In this document: piece by piece, positions 42,481-52,113 of the stretch
How positions within the stretch are numbered: position 1 is the stretch's first letter
Layout: every line of letters begins with the position of its first letter
Origin: Flavobacterium sp. 270
GTDB taxonomy: Bacteria; Bacteroidota; Bacteroidia; Flavobacteriales; Flavobacteriaceae
Direction: 5' to 3'
Length of the DNA: 64,000 nt
NCBI RefSeq assembly: GCF_004368785.1
Contig: NZ_SODM01000002.1
Span: forward strand, 558,001-622,000
Position numbers and translations under genes: made by a program
Notes under the pieces: model-generated
Database searches by the model: none
Told to the model about the DNA's origin: nothing
The model's input: only the letters and a program-made list of their open reading frames with translations

Positions 42481-43668
42481 TTATTTTTGAACCGAAAATT
42501 TAAAAGTAGTTTTCGTTTTATACTTTTCTCCCGGGTTTAAAACCGTTGTTGGGAAATTTTTCTGGTTTGGAGAATCCGGATAATGCTCAGTTTCTAAACA
42601 AAGTCCTGTTCTGTGAGCGTATGTTTTTCCATCACGTGTTGGTAAAGTTCCGTCAAGGAAATTTCCAGAATAGAACTGAATTCCAGGTTCGTCTGTAGTC
42701 ATTTCCATAACTCTTCCGCTGGCTGCGTGGTACACTTTTGCGATAATAGTTTTTCCTTTTTCAGGATTGTTCAATACCCAGCAGTGATCGTAACCTTTTC
42801 CTCTTTCTAACTGTTCGTTTTTAACTTCGATATCTTTTCCGATTAATTTTGGTTTTCTGAAATCGAAAGGCGTATTGGCAACATCTTCTAATTTTCCTGT
42901 TGGAATCAAAGTTGCATCTACGGGAACCAATTTATCTGCATTTAAAGTCAATTCGTGATCTAAGATTGTTTTTGTAAAATCTCCAGATAAATTGAAGTAA
43001 GAATGCTGCGTTAAATTCACAACCGTTTTCTTATCTGTCGAAGCTTCATACAAAACTTCCAATTGATTGTCATTTGTCAAAGTATAAGTCACAAAAACTT
43101 GTAGATTTCCAGGATAACCTTCTTCCATATCTTTACTCAAATACGATAATTTTAAAGTAGCAGTGTCACCAGATTTTACCTCATCTGCTTTCCAAACTAC
43201 GTTAAAATATCCCTTAGGTCCGCCATGCAAAGCATTTGGTGCATTGTTGATCGCTAATTGATAGTCTTTTCCGTCAAGCGAAAATTTTCCTTTAGCAATT
43301 CTGTTTCCGTATCTTCCGATTAAAGCTCCAAAAAATGGATTCTCTTTTTCGTATTGAGCCAAAGAATTAAAACCAATTACTACATTTTCAGAAACACCTG
43401 CTTTATTTGGCACTTTCAAATCTGTAATTCTACCACCAAAAGTGATGATATCCACTTCCATCCCATTTTGGTTTTTCAATTTATAACTATCGACTTTTTC
43501 TCCTTTTGCAGTTGTTCCATATTCCGATTTTTCAATCGTCACCAAAGCTTTTGTATCAGCAGTTTCAGTTTTTTCTGTATCTGCTTTTTTATCGCTTTTA
43601 CATTGAACCGAAAGCGTCGCCAAACCTAAAAGCGTAATTCCAAAAATGTAACGTTTTAATCCTTTCAT
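42481..43668 (-). CDS. Galactose mutarotase/aldose 1-epimerase, lipoprotein
   Basis: 395 residues. A lipoprotein signal peptide ends LATLSVQCKS, so the enzyme is anchored outside the cytoplasm. The GalM motifs are present: IGRYGNRIAKGKF, NALHGGPKGY (His), LTQHSYFNLSG (catalytic His) and ETEHYPDSPNQKNFPT (catalytic Glu). It interconverts anomers of aldoses, here most likely L-arabinose released by the enzymes encoded upstream. It ends the operon after araA with a 92-bp gap. Confidence 0.92.
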   Translation of the reverse strand: MKGLKRYIFGITLLGLATLSVQCKSDKKADTEKTETADTKALVTIEKSEYGTTAKGEKVDSYKLKNQNGMEVDIITFGGRITDLKVPNKAGVSENVVIGFNSLAQYEKENPFFGALIGRYGNRIAKGKFSLDGKDYQLAINNAPNALHGGPKGYFNVVWKADEVKSGDTATLKLSYLSKDMEEGYPGNLQVFVTYTLTNDNQLEVLYEASTDKKTVVNLTQHSYFNLSGDFTKTILDHELTLNADKLVPVDATLIPTGKLEDVANTPFDFRKPKLIGKDIEVKNEQLERGKGYDHCWVLNNPEKGKTIIAKVYHAASGRVMEMTTDEPGIQFYSGNFLDGTLPTRDGKTYAHRTGLCLETEHYPDSPNQKNFPTTVLNPGEKYKTKTTFKFSVQK

Positions 43669-43760
43669 AAATTGATATTTTTAATTTTTGTAAATGGTTA
43701 GATGTTAAAAGTAAGAAAAAATCTTAGAATCTTAGTAACTTAAAACCTCAGCAACTTAGA

Positions 43761-45269
43761 TTACAATCCATGCTGAAACAAATGAAAATAAGCTTCATTC
43801 GCATTGATTTTATCTTTAAAGTCTCTTACTGTAGTTCTTTCATCAATTACCAATAATTCGATTCCAGCGATGTCTGCTAAATCTTCCATATATTCAGTTG
43901 TGATTGACTGGCTGTAAACGGTATGATGCGCTCCTCCGGCTAAAATCCATGCTGTAGCTGCAACTTCTAAATTTGGTTTACAATCCCAAAGAACGCGTGC
44001 AACAGGAAGTTTTGGTAATTCAGCCATTGGTTTAACCGCTGTAACTTCGTTCACGATTAAACGGAAACGAGTTCCCATATCAACCAAAGAAACGTTGATC
44101 GCGTCTCCTGCTGGAGAATTGAATACCAAACGAGCCGGATCTTCTTTTCCTCCAATTCCTAATGGATGTACTTCACAAGAAGGTTTTCCGTCGGCAATTG
44201 ATGGACAAATTTCCAACATGTGAGAACCTAAAACGTATGATTTTTGTGGTGTAAAATGGTACGTGTAATCTTCCATAAAAGAAGTTCCGCCTTCTAAACC
44301 GATACACATTACTTTTAAAGCTCTTACCATTGCAGCTGTTTTCCAGTCTCCTTCACCGCCAAAACCATAACCATCTGCCATTAATCTTTGTGTAGCGATT
44401 CCTGGTAATTGTTTCCAAACTCCAAGGTTTTCAAACGTATCTGTAAAAGCGCCGAATCCTCCTTCTTCAAGGAAAGCTCTTAAACCTAATTCTATTTTTG
44501 CTGCTTCTACTAATGAACCTCTTTGTGCTCCGCCTTCTTTTAAAGCATCAGTTAAATTATAAGAAGAAGCGTAAACTGCCAATAAATCGTTTAATTGCTG
44601 GTCTGTTACTTTCTCAATATGTTTGGTAACGTCTGATGAATCATATCCGTTTACCGACATTCCGAAACGAATCTGAGCCTCAACTTTATCACCTTCTGTA
44701 ACAGCAACTTCACGCATATTGTCTCCAATACGAGCTACTTTTAGGTTTTGCAATTCATCCCAACCTAAAACGACTCTTGACCAGATTCCTAATTGTTTTT
44801 GAACTCTCTGGTCTTCCCAGTGTCCAACCACAACTTTACGTTTTTTACGCAATCTTGACATGATGAAACCGAATTCACGATCTCCGTGAGCTGATTGGTT
44901 CAAGTTCATGAAATCCATATCGATGCTTCCCCACGGAATTTCAGCATTATATTGTGTATGTAAATGACATAATGGTTTTTTAAGGATATTTAAGCCACCA
45001 ATCCACATTTTTGCTGGCGAAAAAGTATGCATCCAAGCAATAATTCCGATACAATTTTTAGCCGAATTTGCTGCTAAACAAACGTCTAAAATCTGAGAAG
45101 GCGATTTTACTACATCTTTATAAACCACTTTTACCGGAATTGAAGACGAAGCGTCTAATCCTTTTGCAATAATCTGAGAATGTTCTGCTACTTTTCTTAG
45201 TGTTTCTTCACCGTATAATTCCTGGCTTCCTACTACAAACCATACTTCTTTTTGAGAAATGTCTATCAT
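43761..45269 (-). CDS. araA: L-arabinose isomerase
   Basis: 502 residues, the normal length. Metal-binding acidic residues are in [20 protein letters not shown] (Glu) and [14 protein letters not shown] (Glu), with His ligands in [11 protein letters not shown] and HTVYSQ segments. It converts L-arabinose to L-ribulose in the cytoplasm. It lies downstream of araD; the 157-bp gap holds an inverted repeat. Confidence 0.97.
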   Translation of the reverse strand: MIDISQKEVWFVVGSQELYGEETLRKVAEHSQIIAKGLDASSSIPVKVVYKDVVKSPSQILDVCLAANSAKNCIGIIAWMHTFSPAKMWIGGLNILKKPLCHLHTQYNAEIPWGSIDMDFMNLNQSAHGDREFGFIMSRLRKKRKVVVGHWEDQRVQKQLGIWSRVVLGWDELQNLKVARIGDNMREVAVTEGDKVEAQIRFGMSVNGYDSSDVTKHIEKVTDQQLNDLLAVYASSYNLTDALKEGGAQRGSLVEAAKIELGLRAFLEEGGFGAFTDTFENLGVWKQLPGIATQRLMADGYGFGGEGDWKTAAMVRALKVMCIGLEGGTSFMEDYTYHFTPQKSYVLGSHMLEICPSIADGKPSCEVHPLGIGGKEDPARLVFNSPAGDAINVSLVDMGTRFRLIVNEVTAVKPMAELPKLPVARVLWDCKPNLEVAATAWILAGGAHHTVYSQSITTEYMEDLADIAGIELLVIDERTTVRDFKDKINANEAYFHLFQHGL

Positions 45270-45288
45270 TTTTATTGTTTATTTTGTT

Positions 45289-45421
45289 TCAAGTTTCAGG
45301 TTTCATGTTTTTGAAAACCTGACAACTAAAATTGTTAGTTTATTGTTTTGTTATTTTTGTTTCACATTTACATTTCACGTTCCAACAACTTGAAACTTGA
45401 AACAAAGAAAACCTGAAACAA
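45289..45421. repeat. Inverted repeat of the 'gtttcaagtttcaggtttc' family
   Basis: GTTTCAAGTTTCAGGTTTC (about 45287) and the mirrored words AACTTGAAACTTGAAAC and AACCTGAAAC (45389-45420) flank an AT-rich loop in the araD-araA gap. Confidence 0.65.
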
Positions 45422-45426
45422 AACTC

Positions 45427-46128
45427 CTATTGTCCGTAATACGAATCTTTTCCGTGTTTACGGTTGTAATGTTTTTTTATTAATGAATCTTTTAATCTTG
45501 GTGCGTTCGGGTTTATTTGTAAAGTCAGGTAGGCCATTTCTGCCACAACTTCCAGAACTTTACTATTGTAAACCGCTTTTGCTGCGTTTTTTCCCCAGGC
45601 AAACGGACCGTGATTTCCAATTAAAACCATTTCAACTTCTTCATACGAAAGATTTTTTTCTTTGAAACAATCCAAAATCTGGATTCCGGTATTGTGTTCG
45701 TAGTTTCCTTCAATTAAATGATCTGCCATTGGCGGTGCGCACGGAATATCAGCTGTTAAATGGTCTGCGTGCGTCGTTCCGAAAATCGGAATATCTTGTT
45801 GTGATTGGGCCCAAGCCACAGAATAGGTTGCATGTGTATGTGCAACGCCACCAATATTTGGCCAGTTTTTATACAAATAAGCATGCGTTTTAGTATCTGA
45901 TGACGGACGCATTGTTCCTTCGATAACATTATTGTCAAAATCGACAATTACGATATCTTCAGGTTTTAAATCCTCGTACGGAACACCGCTTGGTTTAATG
46001 GCAAAAACACCATTTTTTCTGTCCACGGCGCTTACGTTTCCGAAAGTATATACTACGAGGTTCAATGCATTTAACTGCATGTTTGCTTCGTAGCATTCTT
46101 GTTTTAAATCTTTATAAAGAGAACTCAT
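45427..46128 (-). CDS. araD: L-ribulose-5-phosphate 4-epimerase
   Basis: 233 residues of the class II aldolase/epimerase fold. Zinc ligands are in GVAHTHATYSVAWAQSQQDI (two His) and the later His in LIGNHGPFAWGKNAA. The end KHYNRKHGKDSYYGQ is typical of AraD. It makes D-xylulose 5-phosphate for the pentose phosphate pathway. It overlaps the araB stop by 17 bp, so translation is probably coupled. Confidence 0.96.
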   Translation of the reverse strand: MSSLYKDLKQECYEANMQLNALNLVVYTFGNVSAVDRKNGVFAIKPSGVPYEDLKPEDIVIVDFDNNVIEGTMRPSSDTKTHAYLYKNWPNIGGVAHTHATYSVAWAQSQQDIPIFGTTHADHLTADIPCAPPMADHLIEGNYEHNTGIQILDCFKEKNLSYEEVEMVLIGNHGPFAWGKNAAKAVYNSKVLEVVAEMAYLTLQINPNAPRLKDSLIKKHYNRKHGKDSYYGQ

Positions 46129-47815
46129 TTTGAGAAATTTTAATAGTTGGATCTGCGAAAGCGCTTAATTGTTCGTAAGCTAAAAGCAGTTTATGATAAG
46201 CCTCTACTTTGTCTGTTTGAGGGAAATATTCTCCGTCAAAATCACTTCCTATTTTCTGGCTTGCCTCGATTACGTTTGGATAAATTTCTGCTGCAACCGC
46301 TGCGTAAATTGCTGCACCTAAAGCTGGCGTTTGGTCTGAAGCTGCAATTTTAATTGGCTTGTTTAAAACATTCGCCAAAGTCTGCATGATAAAAGGTGAT
46401 TTTCTTGCAACGCCGCCAATTCCGATTACGCTGTCGATTTTTACACCTTCTTCTTCAAAACGATCTACAATTTTCTTCGCTCCAAAACAAATTGCGTTTA
46501 CTAAAGCTTTAAAAATATGAGGTGCTTTTGTTCCTAATGATAAATTAGAAATTGCGCTTTTTACTTCCTGATTGGCGTCTGGAGTTCTACGTCCGTTGAT
46601 CCAGTCTAAAGCAATTGGAAGACTTTCTGAAACTGGAATTTTCTCTGCTTCTTTTGTCAATTCAACAATTAATTTATCGCTGAATTCTTCTCTCAATTGT
46701 TCTTTTTGAGTTTCATTTAAAAGAGATGAAGACCCTAATAAATGTTCTGTCGGCCACATCAATAATTCTTTGTACCAGGCCAATAAATCTCCAAAAGCAG
46801 ATTGTCCCGCTTCTAAGCCAATAAAGCCCGGAATTACAGAACCATCAACTTGTCCGCAGATACCGCGAACCGTTTTTGTTCCCACTTCATCATAAGAACC
46901 AACTAGAATATCACAAGTTGAAGTTCCCATAACGCGAACCAAAGTATTCTCTTCGATTTTTGCTCCAACAGCTCCAGAATGCGCATCGAAAGTTCCAACA
47001 GCAATAATAGTGTCTGTAGAAAGTCCTAAACGGTCTGCCCATTCTTGGCTTAATTTTCCTGCTGACAAATCAGAAGTATAGGTTTCATCGTATAAATTAC
47101 CACGAAGCTGTGCTAAATACGGATGTAATTTTTCTAAGAATTCAACCGGAGGAAGTCCATTCCAGTCTGCGTGCCACATTGCTTTGTGTCCTGCTGCGCA
47201 ACGACTTCTTTTGAAGGTTTTTAAATCTTTATCGTCGATCAACAAATACGTCATTAAATCGCAGTGTTCCATCCAGGTATGTGCTGCATTTCTAACTGCT
47301 TCGTCTTGTCTTGCAATATGAAGGATTTTTGCCCAGAACCATTCAGAAGAATAAATTCCTCCAACGTATTTTGTTACGTCTTCTCCGCCCCAGCTTACTG
47401 CCAGTTCGTTGATTTCGTTTGCTTCATTTATTGCCGTGTGATCTTTCCATAAAACCATCATCGCATTTGGGTTTTCTTCAAAACCTTTTGTCAATGCCAA
47501 TGGCGTTCCGTCTTTTGTAACCGGAACCGGAGAAGATCCAGTTGTATCAATACAAATCCCTTTTATTAGTGAAGGATCAACTTTACTTTCTTTTACAACA
47601 TTTTGAATTGTAATTTCCAGTCCTTCAATATGATCCAAAGGATGCTGGCGAAATTGATTTATCGATGCGTCACAATATTGTTTGTTTTTCCATCTTTTGT
47701 AATGAGAAACATTTGATGCCAACTCCTGTCCATTTTCAGCGTCAATAAGCACCGCTCGAACAGAATCTGTTCCGTAGTCCAATCCTATTACGTAATTTTT
47801 CATTTCTAAATTCAT
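46112..47815 (-). CDS. araB: Ribulokinase
   Basis: 567 residues of the FGGY kinase family. The phosphate-binding start VIGLDYGTDSVRAVLIDAEN, the middle CGQVDGSVIPGFIGLEAGQS and the adenosine motif SVIGIGGVARKSPFIMQTLA are all intact. It phosphorylates L-ribulose. It heads the araB-araD-araA-mutarotase run and has its own promoter and two AraR-type sites upstream. Confidence 0.96.
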   Translation of the reverse strand: MNLEMKNYVIGLDYGTDSVRAVLIDAENGQELASNVSHYKRWKNKQYCDASINQFRQHPLDHIEGLEITIQNVVKESKVDPSLIKGICIDTTGSSPVPVTKDGTPLALTKGFEENPNAMMVLWKDHTAINEANEINELAVSWGGEDVTKYVGGIYSSEWFWAKILHIARQDEAVRNAAHTWMEHCDLMTYLLIDDKDLKTFKRSRCAAGHKAMWHADWNGLPPVEFLEKLHPYLAQLRGNLYDETYTSDLSAGKLSQEWADRLGLSTDTIIAVGTFDAHSGAVGAKIEENTLVRVMGTSTCDILVGSYDEVGTKTVRGICGQVDGSVIPGFIGLEAGQSAFGDLLAWYKELLMWPTEHLLGSSSLLNETQKEQLREEFSDKLIVELTKEAEKIPVSESLPIALDWINGRRTPDANQEVKSAISNLSLGTKAPHIFKALVNAICFGAKKIVDRFEEEGVKIDSVIGIGGVARKSPFIMQTLANVLNKPIKIAASDQTPALGAAIYAAVAAEIYPNVIEASQKIGSDFDGEYFPQTDKVEAYHKLLLAYEQLSAFADPTIKISQNEFSL

Positions 47816-47830
47816 TGGTTAATTAATTGA

Positions 47831-47864
47831 CAAATATAAAAATAATTAATTTATAAGTGTACAA
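47831..47864 (-). promoter_or_regulatory. araB promoter
   Basis: On the minus strand a perfect -7 box TATATTTG (47831-47838) lies 16 bp before the araB ATG, with a TTG (47862-47864) 23 bp upstream of it as -33. The AraR-type site at 47855-47873 overlaps this -33 element. Confidence 0.65.
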
Positions 47865-47873
47865 TAAACACTT
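47855..47873. promoter_or_regulatory. AraR-type operator at araB, site 1
   Basis: AAGTGTACAATAAACACTT: perfect 6-bp arms around a 7-bp centre, over the predicted -33 of araB. Confidence 0.65.
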
Positions 47874-47943
47874 AATAAAAATAAGCTTCTTAATTTTTAC
47901 AGATAATGCATCAAATCAAGTATTTCGTCGAAAATCAAAATAT

Positions 47944-47962
47944 AAATGTTGCATTTACATTT
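47944..47962. promoter_or_regulatory. AraR-type operator at araB, site 2
   Basis: AAATGTTGCATTTACATTT: perfect 6-bp arms with the same 7-bp centre length, 89 bp from site 1. Confidence 0.5.
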
Positions 47963-47974
47963 ATAATGTTGCGA

Positions 47975-49960
47975 TTATTTCATCTTAATTTTCAAAACCG
48001 TTACAGAGTAAGCAGGAAAATCATATTGAACTTTGTTTCCGATTACTTTAAATTCGCTTTCTTTCGGGCTGATTTTGGTCGGCGATGCAAAAGAATTTTC
48101 GTCATTTAAACCGTCTCCTTTTAAGGTTTCAGCAATTCCTTTTGAATCTAACCTTGCTCCTTTTAAATCAATTGAAACATTTTGTGGAGCCGAAGAAGTA
48201 TTCACAATTTTTAAGATTACCTCCTTAGAATTCACATCTTTTACTGCAGAAGCAAACAAATCGTTTTGTCCAATTACAGCTTTTCCGTCTTTTGTAATGT
48301 TAATTAAATCGGTTCCTTTATTGTTTGAAAATAATTTCTGTACATAATAATTTGGAGTTCCGTAAGACTGCAAGTTGTTGAACCAAATCATGTCCGGCGT
48401 CCATTGCCAGCCTTCTTCATGCGCTAATAATGGCGCGTAAGAAGTCAATTGAACAACTTCTGCATTGCGTTCCATTCCTGTCATAAATGCGGCTTCAGAA
48501 AAAGCACATTCCCAGTTGTTTTTATTGTCCGGACTTGCAATTGCCACACTTTGTGCAGCATATTCTCCGGCAAAAATCTTTGGCCCTTTACGATCGTAAT
48601 TGTCGTAACGCGTTACATTTTTACGAAACCATTCTGGATTTTTATAATAATGTTCATCAACGATTTCTGCATTGAGTTTTTTCAATTCTTTCATACCGTA
48701 ATCGTAAAAATCTCCATCAGGAAATGGTCCCGTTCCTGAAACAATCGTGATGTTTGGATATTTGGTTTTGATGGCTTTTTGAAACACTTTAAAACGCTCG
48801 ATATAGTCGGGTCCCCATTGTTCATTTCCAACTCCAATCATTTTTAAATTGAAAGGTTTTGGATGCCCCATTTCGGTTCTCAATTTCCCCCATTTTGTTT
48901 CTTCTCCGCCATTGGCGAATTCAATTAAATCTAAAGCATCCTGAACATAAGGATCAATTTGATCCATCGGAACTAATTCTCCGGTATTAAATTGACACGC
49001 CATTCCGCAACTTAAAATCGGAAGTGGTGAAGCACCAATATCTTCTGAAAGCTGGAAATATTCAAAGAATCCCAATCCGAAACTTTGGAAATAATCCGGC
49101 GCTGGACGGTGCGCAAATTCCATGTTCCAACGGTTTACTGCCGTTTCTCTGTCTTCTACTTTTCCAACCGATTTTTTCCATTGATAACGTTCTGCCAAAG
49201 TTCTTCCTTCCACAATACAACCGCCAGGGAAACGCAAAAATCCCGGTTTTAAATCGTATAATAATTGTACTAAATCTTTACGCAAACCGTTTTTTCTTCC
49301 TGCCCAGGTATCTTCTGGAAACAACGAAATATTGTCTAAATCAATTACGCCATTTCCTTCAAAAGTGATTTTTAATTTTGCTTTTGCTTCTGTTGCAGAC
49401 GCTATTAATTGTGCGGAATAATCGGACCAATCTTTTGATGTTGGAACAACCGAAGTTTCTCCTAAAACTTTATTGTCTTTATCTATAAATTGAAATTTTA
49501 TCTTCGAAATATTTCCAGATAATTTTGATGCTTTTAAGGTCAGATTGTATTTCAAATCTTTCTTGATTCCCATTCCTCTAAAACCGTCGTTGATTAATTC
49601 ATAACCCGAAGCGTCGTTAATTGTTACTCGACAATAATTATGATTGGTTCCTTGTTGCGAATACTGAATAACATTAGCAATTCCGGATTGTTGATTTAGT
49701 TTGTGACGATCGCTGTTTGGCTCGTTCCAGCCCATCATCGGAAACAAAAATTCGAATGATCTGTTTTTGATCATTTCAGCGTATAATCCTCCGTCGGCCG
49801 CAAAGTTGATGTCTTCAAAAAACACCCCGTACATCGTTGGCTGTATTTTGGTTACAGTTTTTGAAACCTCAACTTGAAGATTATTTTTTTGTGCCGATGC
49901 TACAATGCTGCTAAATAATAGTCCGCAGATTGTCGCTTTTTTGATTAAATTTTGATTCAT
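47975..49960 (-). CDS. Alpha-L-arabinofuranosidase, GH51, with N-terminal carbohydrate-binding region
   Basis: 661 residues with a signal peptide (IKKATICGLLFSSIVASAQ). An N-terminal beta-sandwich, CBM_4_9-like, spans about residues 80-215. The GH51 barrel follows with the acid/base motif MIGVGNEQWGPDYIERF (Glu) and the nucleophile region KIFAGEYAAQS (Glu), and a C-terminal beta domain. It removes terminal L-arabinofuranosyl groups from arabinan or arabinoxylan fragments, probably in the periplasm. It is the last glycosidase gene before araB, with 160 bp and two operator-like sites between. Confidence 0.92.
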   Translation of the reverse strand: MNQNLIKKATICGLLFSSIVASAQKNNLQVEVSKTVTKIQPTMYGVFFEDINFAADGGLYAEMIKNRSFEFLFPMMGWNEPNSDRHKLNQQSGIANVIQYSQQGTNHNYCRVTINDASGYELINDGFRGMGIKKDLKYNLTLKASKLSGNISKIKFQFIDKDNKVLGETSVVPTSKDWSDYSAQLIASATEAKAKLKITFEGNGVIDLDNISLFPEDTWAGRKNGLRKDLVQLLYDLKPGFLRFPGGCIVEGRTLAERYQWKKSVGKVEDRETAVNRWNMEFAHRPAPDYFQSFGLGFFEYFQLSEDIGASPLPILSCGMACQFNTGELVPMDQIDPYVQDALDLIEFANGGEETKWGKLRTEMGHPKPFNLKMIGVGNEQWGPDYIERFKVFQKAIKTKYPNITIVSGTGPFPDGDFYDYGMKELKKLNAEIVDEHYYKNPEWFRKNVTRYDNYDRKGPKIFAGEYAAQSVAIASPDNKNNWECAFSEAAFMTGMERNAEVVQLTSYAPLLAHEEGWQWTPDMIWFNNLQSYGTPNYYVQKLFSNNKGTDLINITKDGKAVIGQNDLFASAVKDVNSKEVILKIVNTSSAPQNVSIDLKGARLDSKGIAETLKGDGLNDENSFASPTKISPKESEFKVIGNKVQYDFPAYSVTVLKIKMK

Positions 49961-50024
49961 TCTGTTTTATTGTTTTGTGGTTTTTTGCCACGAATTACAC
50001 TAATTTCTCGAATTTTTATGCTTT

Positions 50025-50111
50025 CCTGCAAGGTTTCCAAAACCTTGTAGGTATTATTATGTTTATAAAGTCTAAAAAATTAAACCTACAAGGTTTTGAA
50101 AACCTTGCAGG
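50025..50111. repeat. Inverted repeat of the 'cctgcaaggtttccaaaacc' family
   Basis: CCTGCAAGGTTTCCAAAACC (left) and AGGTTTTGAAAACCTTGCAGG (right, read on the same strand) form a long stem. It lies between the GH51 and GH127 genes. Confidence 0.75.
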
Positions 50112-50120
50112 AATGAAATC

Positions 50121-52100
50121 CTACTTATAATCCAGCCAAACTTTCATTTTATTTACGCCTCGGTTTGACCATGAATAATATGGTATCGCTTTGAATTTTT
50201 CGTTTTCAATAACATTTACTCCGTTCAATAGATTTTCTTCTTTTTTTACTTTGAATGTATCTTTTGCACTGATATCTATTTTGTCGAAATTGTTTTTATT
50301 GTCTACTTCTTCAACCGCATAAACAATTGGTCCGTATTCTAAAGAAACTTTGTTTTTATTGGTTTCTACTTTTGAATTGGTTTCCACTTCCTGAACTTCC
50401 ATTGGGAAATTAAGCGCGATTTTGTCTCCTTTTTTCCAAGTTCTTGTTAGGTTGAAATAACCATTTTCTGGTTGCATTGCGACAATTTCTCCATTAATAG
50501 TTATAGTTGGTTTTTGAGTTGAAGCTTTTTTATACGTATATAAATCTCCCGGCAAAACTTCATTTCTTGCCCAGCCCGGCACGCGAAGTTTTATGGTGAA
50601 TTGGCTTTCTTTTTTTGGATTAACTGAAATTGCAATTTTTCCGTTCCAAGGATAAGAAGTTTGTTGCGAAATCTGTAAATCGGTTTTTCCTAAAGTGAAA
50701 GACGCGTTATTTGAAGCATATAAATTGACATACAAAACATCATTGGTTTTGGAATAAATCAATCCCGGAATCGATGGAATAAAACGAATCAAATTCGTCG
50801 GACAACAAGAGCAATCAAACCAAGCCTGACGCGTGCAAGAACCTCTGTTCGATTTAAAAACACCATCAGATTCTAAGGCGTTTGGATAAAAAAATTGTTT
50901 TCCGTCAAGCGAAATTCCCGAAATTAATCCGTTGTACATGGTTCTTTCTATAACATCAAAATATTCTGATTTCCCGTATAAATTATGCAGTCTATGGTTC
51001 CAATATACATCGCCGATTGCAGCACAGGTTTCGTTGTATGCGGTAAGATTTGGTAATTCGTAATTGGCTCCAAAAGCTTCTCCGTCGTGTCTTGATCCGA
51101 TACCGCCTGTGATGTACATTTTTTTGTTCACCATATTATTCCATAAATTATTTACGGCATTTTCATAGGCTTTGTCTTTTGTTAAAGCCACAATATCGGT
51201 CATTCCAGCGTACATATAAACGGCTCTCACGGCGTGACCAACGACTTCGTTTTGCTGAATTACTGGAATATGATCTTGTGCATATTCGCCATATAATTTG
51301 TGATTTGCCGGATTTCCGCGATTGTCCAGGTAATATTTTGCGAGTTTTAGATACTCTTTGTTTCCGGTAATTTGATACAATTTCATCAAACCGGTTTCTA
51401 CAATTTGATGCCCAGGAACTCCTTTTACCTGACCTGGATTATCACCAAAAGTTCGCACTAATAAATCGGCATTTTTGATGGCGATATCAAGGAAATTTCT
51501 TTTTCCTGTAGCTTCAAAATGTACAACCGCAGCTTCGATTAAATGTCCTGCATTATAACATTCGTGACTAATTTGTAACGATTCCCAGCGTCTTCCTTCA
51601 ATTACTGGAACCCATTTTGCAGGCGGTTTTGCCGGATTTATAGTTCTCCATGTGGTTAAATAACCGTCTTTTTCCTGACCAATTTTTACAATCGCAATTA
51701 ACGAATCTAAAACTCTTTCTAATTTCGGATTTGGTGCGCTGATTAAAGTGTTTGATGCGCCTTCGATTATTTTGTAAACGTCGGTATCGTCAAAAGGCAT
51801 TTCACCTCTTACGGTTCCTGTTTTTTGTTTTCCTGCAATTAAGAAATTCTCAAAACGGCCTTCTTCATTACATTTCTGAATCGCGTATTGAATCGTAATT
51901 TCCTGCACTCTTTTAATAATCGGAAGCCAGAACGAATCATTCAATTTTACATTCTGAATGTTTACGGGTTCGATTTCATAACCCACTTTTATCGCCGAAG
52001 TTTTAGACGATTGTACGACATCATTTTTGGTCTCTTTACAGGAAATAAAGATCAAAAATGACAGGAAAATGGTAATAATATGGAAAGTATATTTTTTCAT
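50121..52100 (-). CDS. Beta-L-arabinofuranosidase, GH127 family
   Basis: 659 residues, lipoprotein signal (ITIFLSFLIFISCKETK). An (alpha/alpha)6-barrel of the GH127 type is indicated by GHLIEAAVVHFEATGKRNFL, EVVGHAVRAVYMYAGMTDI and YITGGIGSRHDGEAFGANYE. The zinc/cysteine cluster of the active site is in RQAWFDCSCCPTNLIRFIPS, with the catalytic Cys. It hydrolyses beta-L-arabinofuranosides, extending the locus beyond alpha-linked arabinan. It follows the GH43 gene by 13 bp, so it is in the same operon. Confidence 0.9.
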   Translation of the reverse strand: MKKYTFHIITIFLSFLIFISCKETKNDVVQSSKTSAIKVGYEIEPVNIQNVKLNDSFWLPIIKRVQEITIQYAIQKCNEEGRFENFLIAGKQKTGTVRGEMPFDDTDVYKIIEGASNTLISAPNPKLERVLDSLIAIVKIGQEKDGYLTTWRTINPAKPPAKWVPVIEGRRWESLQISHECYNAGHLIEAAVVHFEATGKRNFLDIAIKNADLLVRTFGDNPGQVKGVPGHQIVETGLMKLYQITGNKEYLKLAKYYLDNRGNPANHKLYGEYAQDHIPVIQQNEVVGHAVRAVYMYAGMTDIVALTKDKAYENAVNNLWNNMVNKKMYITGGIGSRHDGEAFGANYELPNLTAYNETCAAIGDVYWNHRLHNLYGKSEYFDVIERTMYNGLISGISLDGKQFFYPNALESDGVFKSNRGSCTRQAWFDCSCCPTNLIRFIPSIPGLIYSKTNDVLYVNLYASNNASFTLGKTDLQISQQTSYPWNGKIAISVNPKKESQFTIKLRVPGWARNEVLPGDLYTYKKASTQKPTITINGEIVAMQPENGYFNLTRTWKKGDKIALNFPMEVQEVETNSKVETNKNKVSLEYGPIVYAVEEVDNKNNFDKIDISAKDTFKVKKEENLLNGVNVIENEKFKAIPYYSWSNRGVNKMKVWLDYK

Positions 52101-52113
52101 TATTTTGAATATT

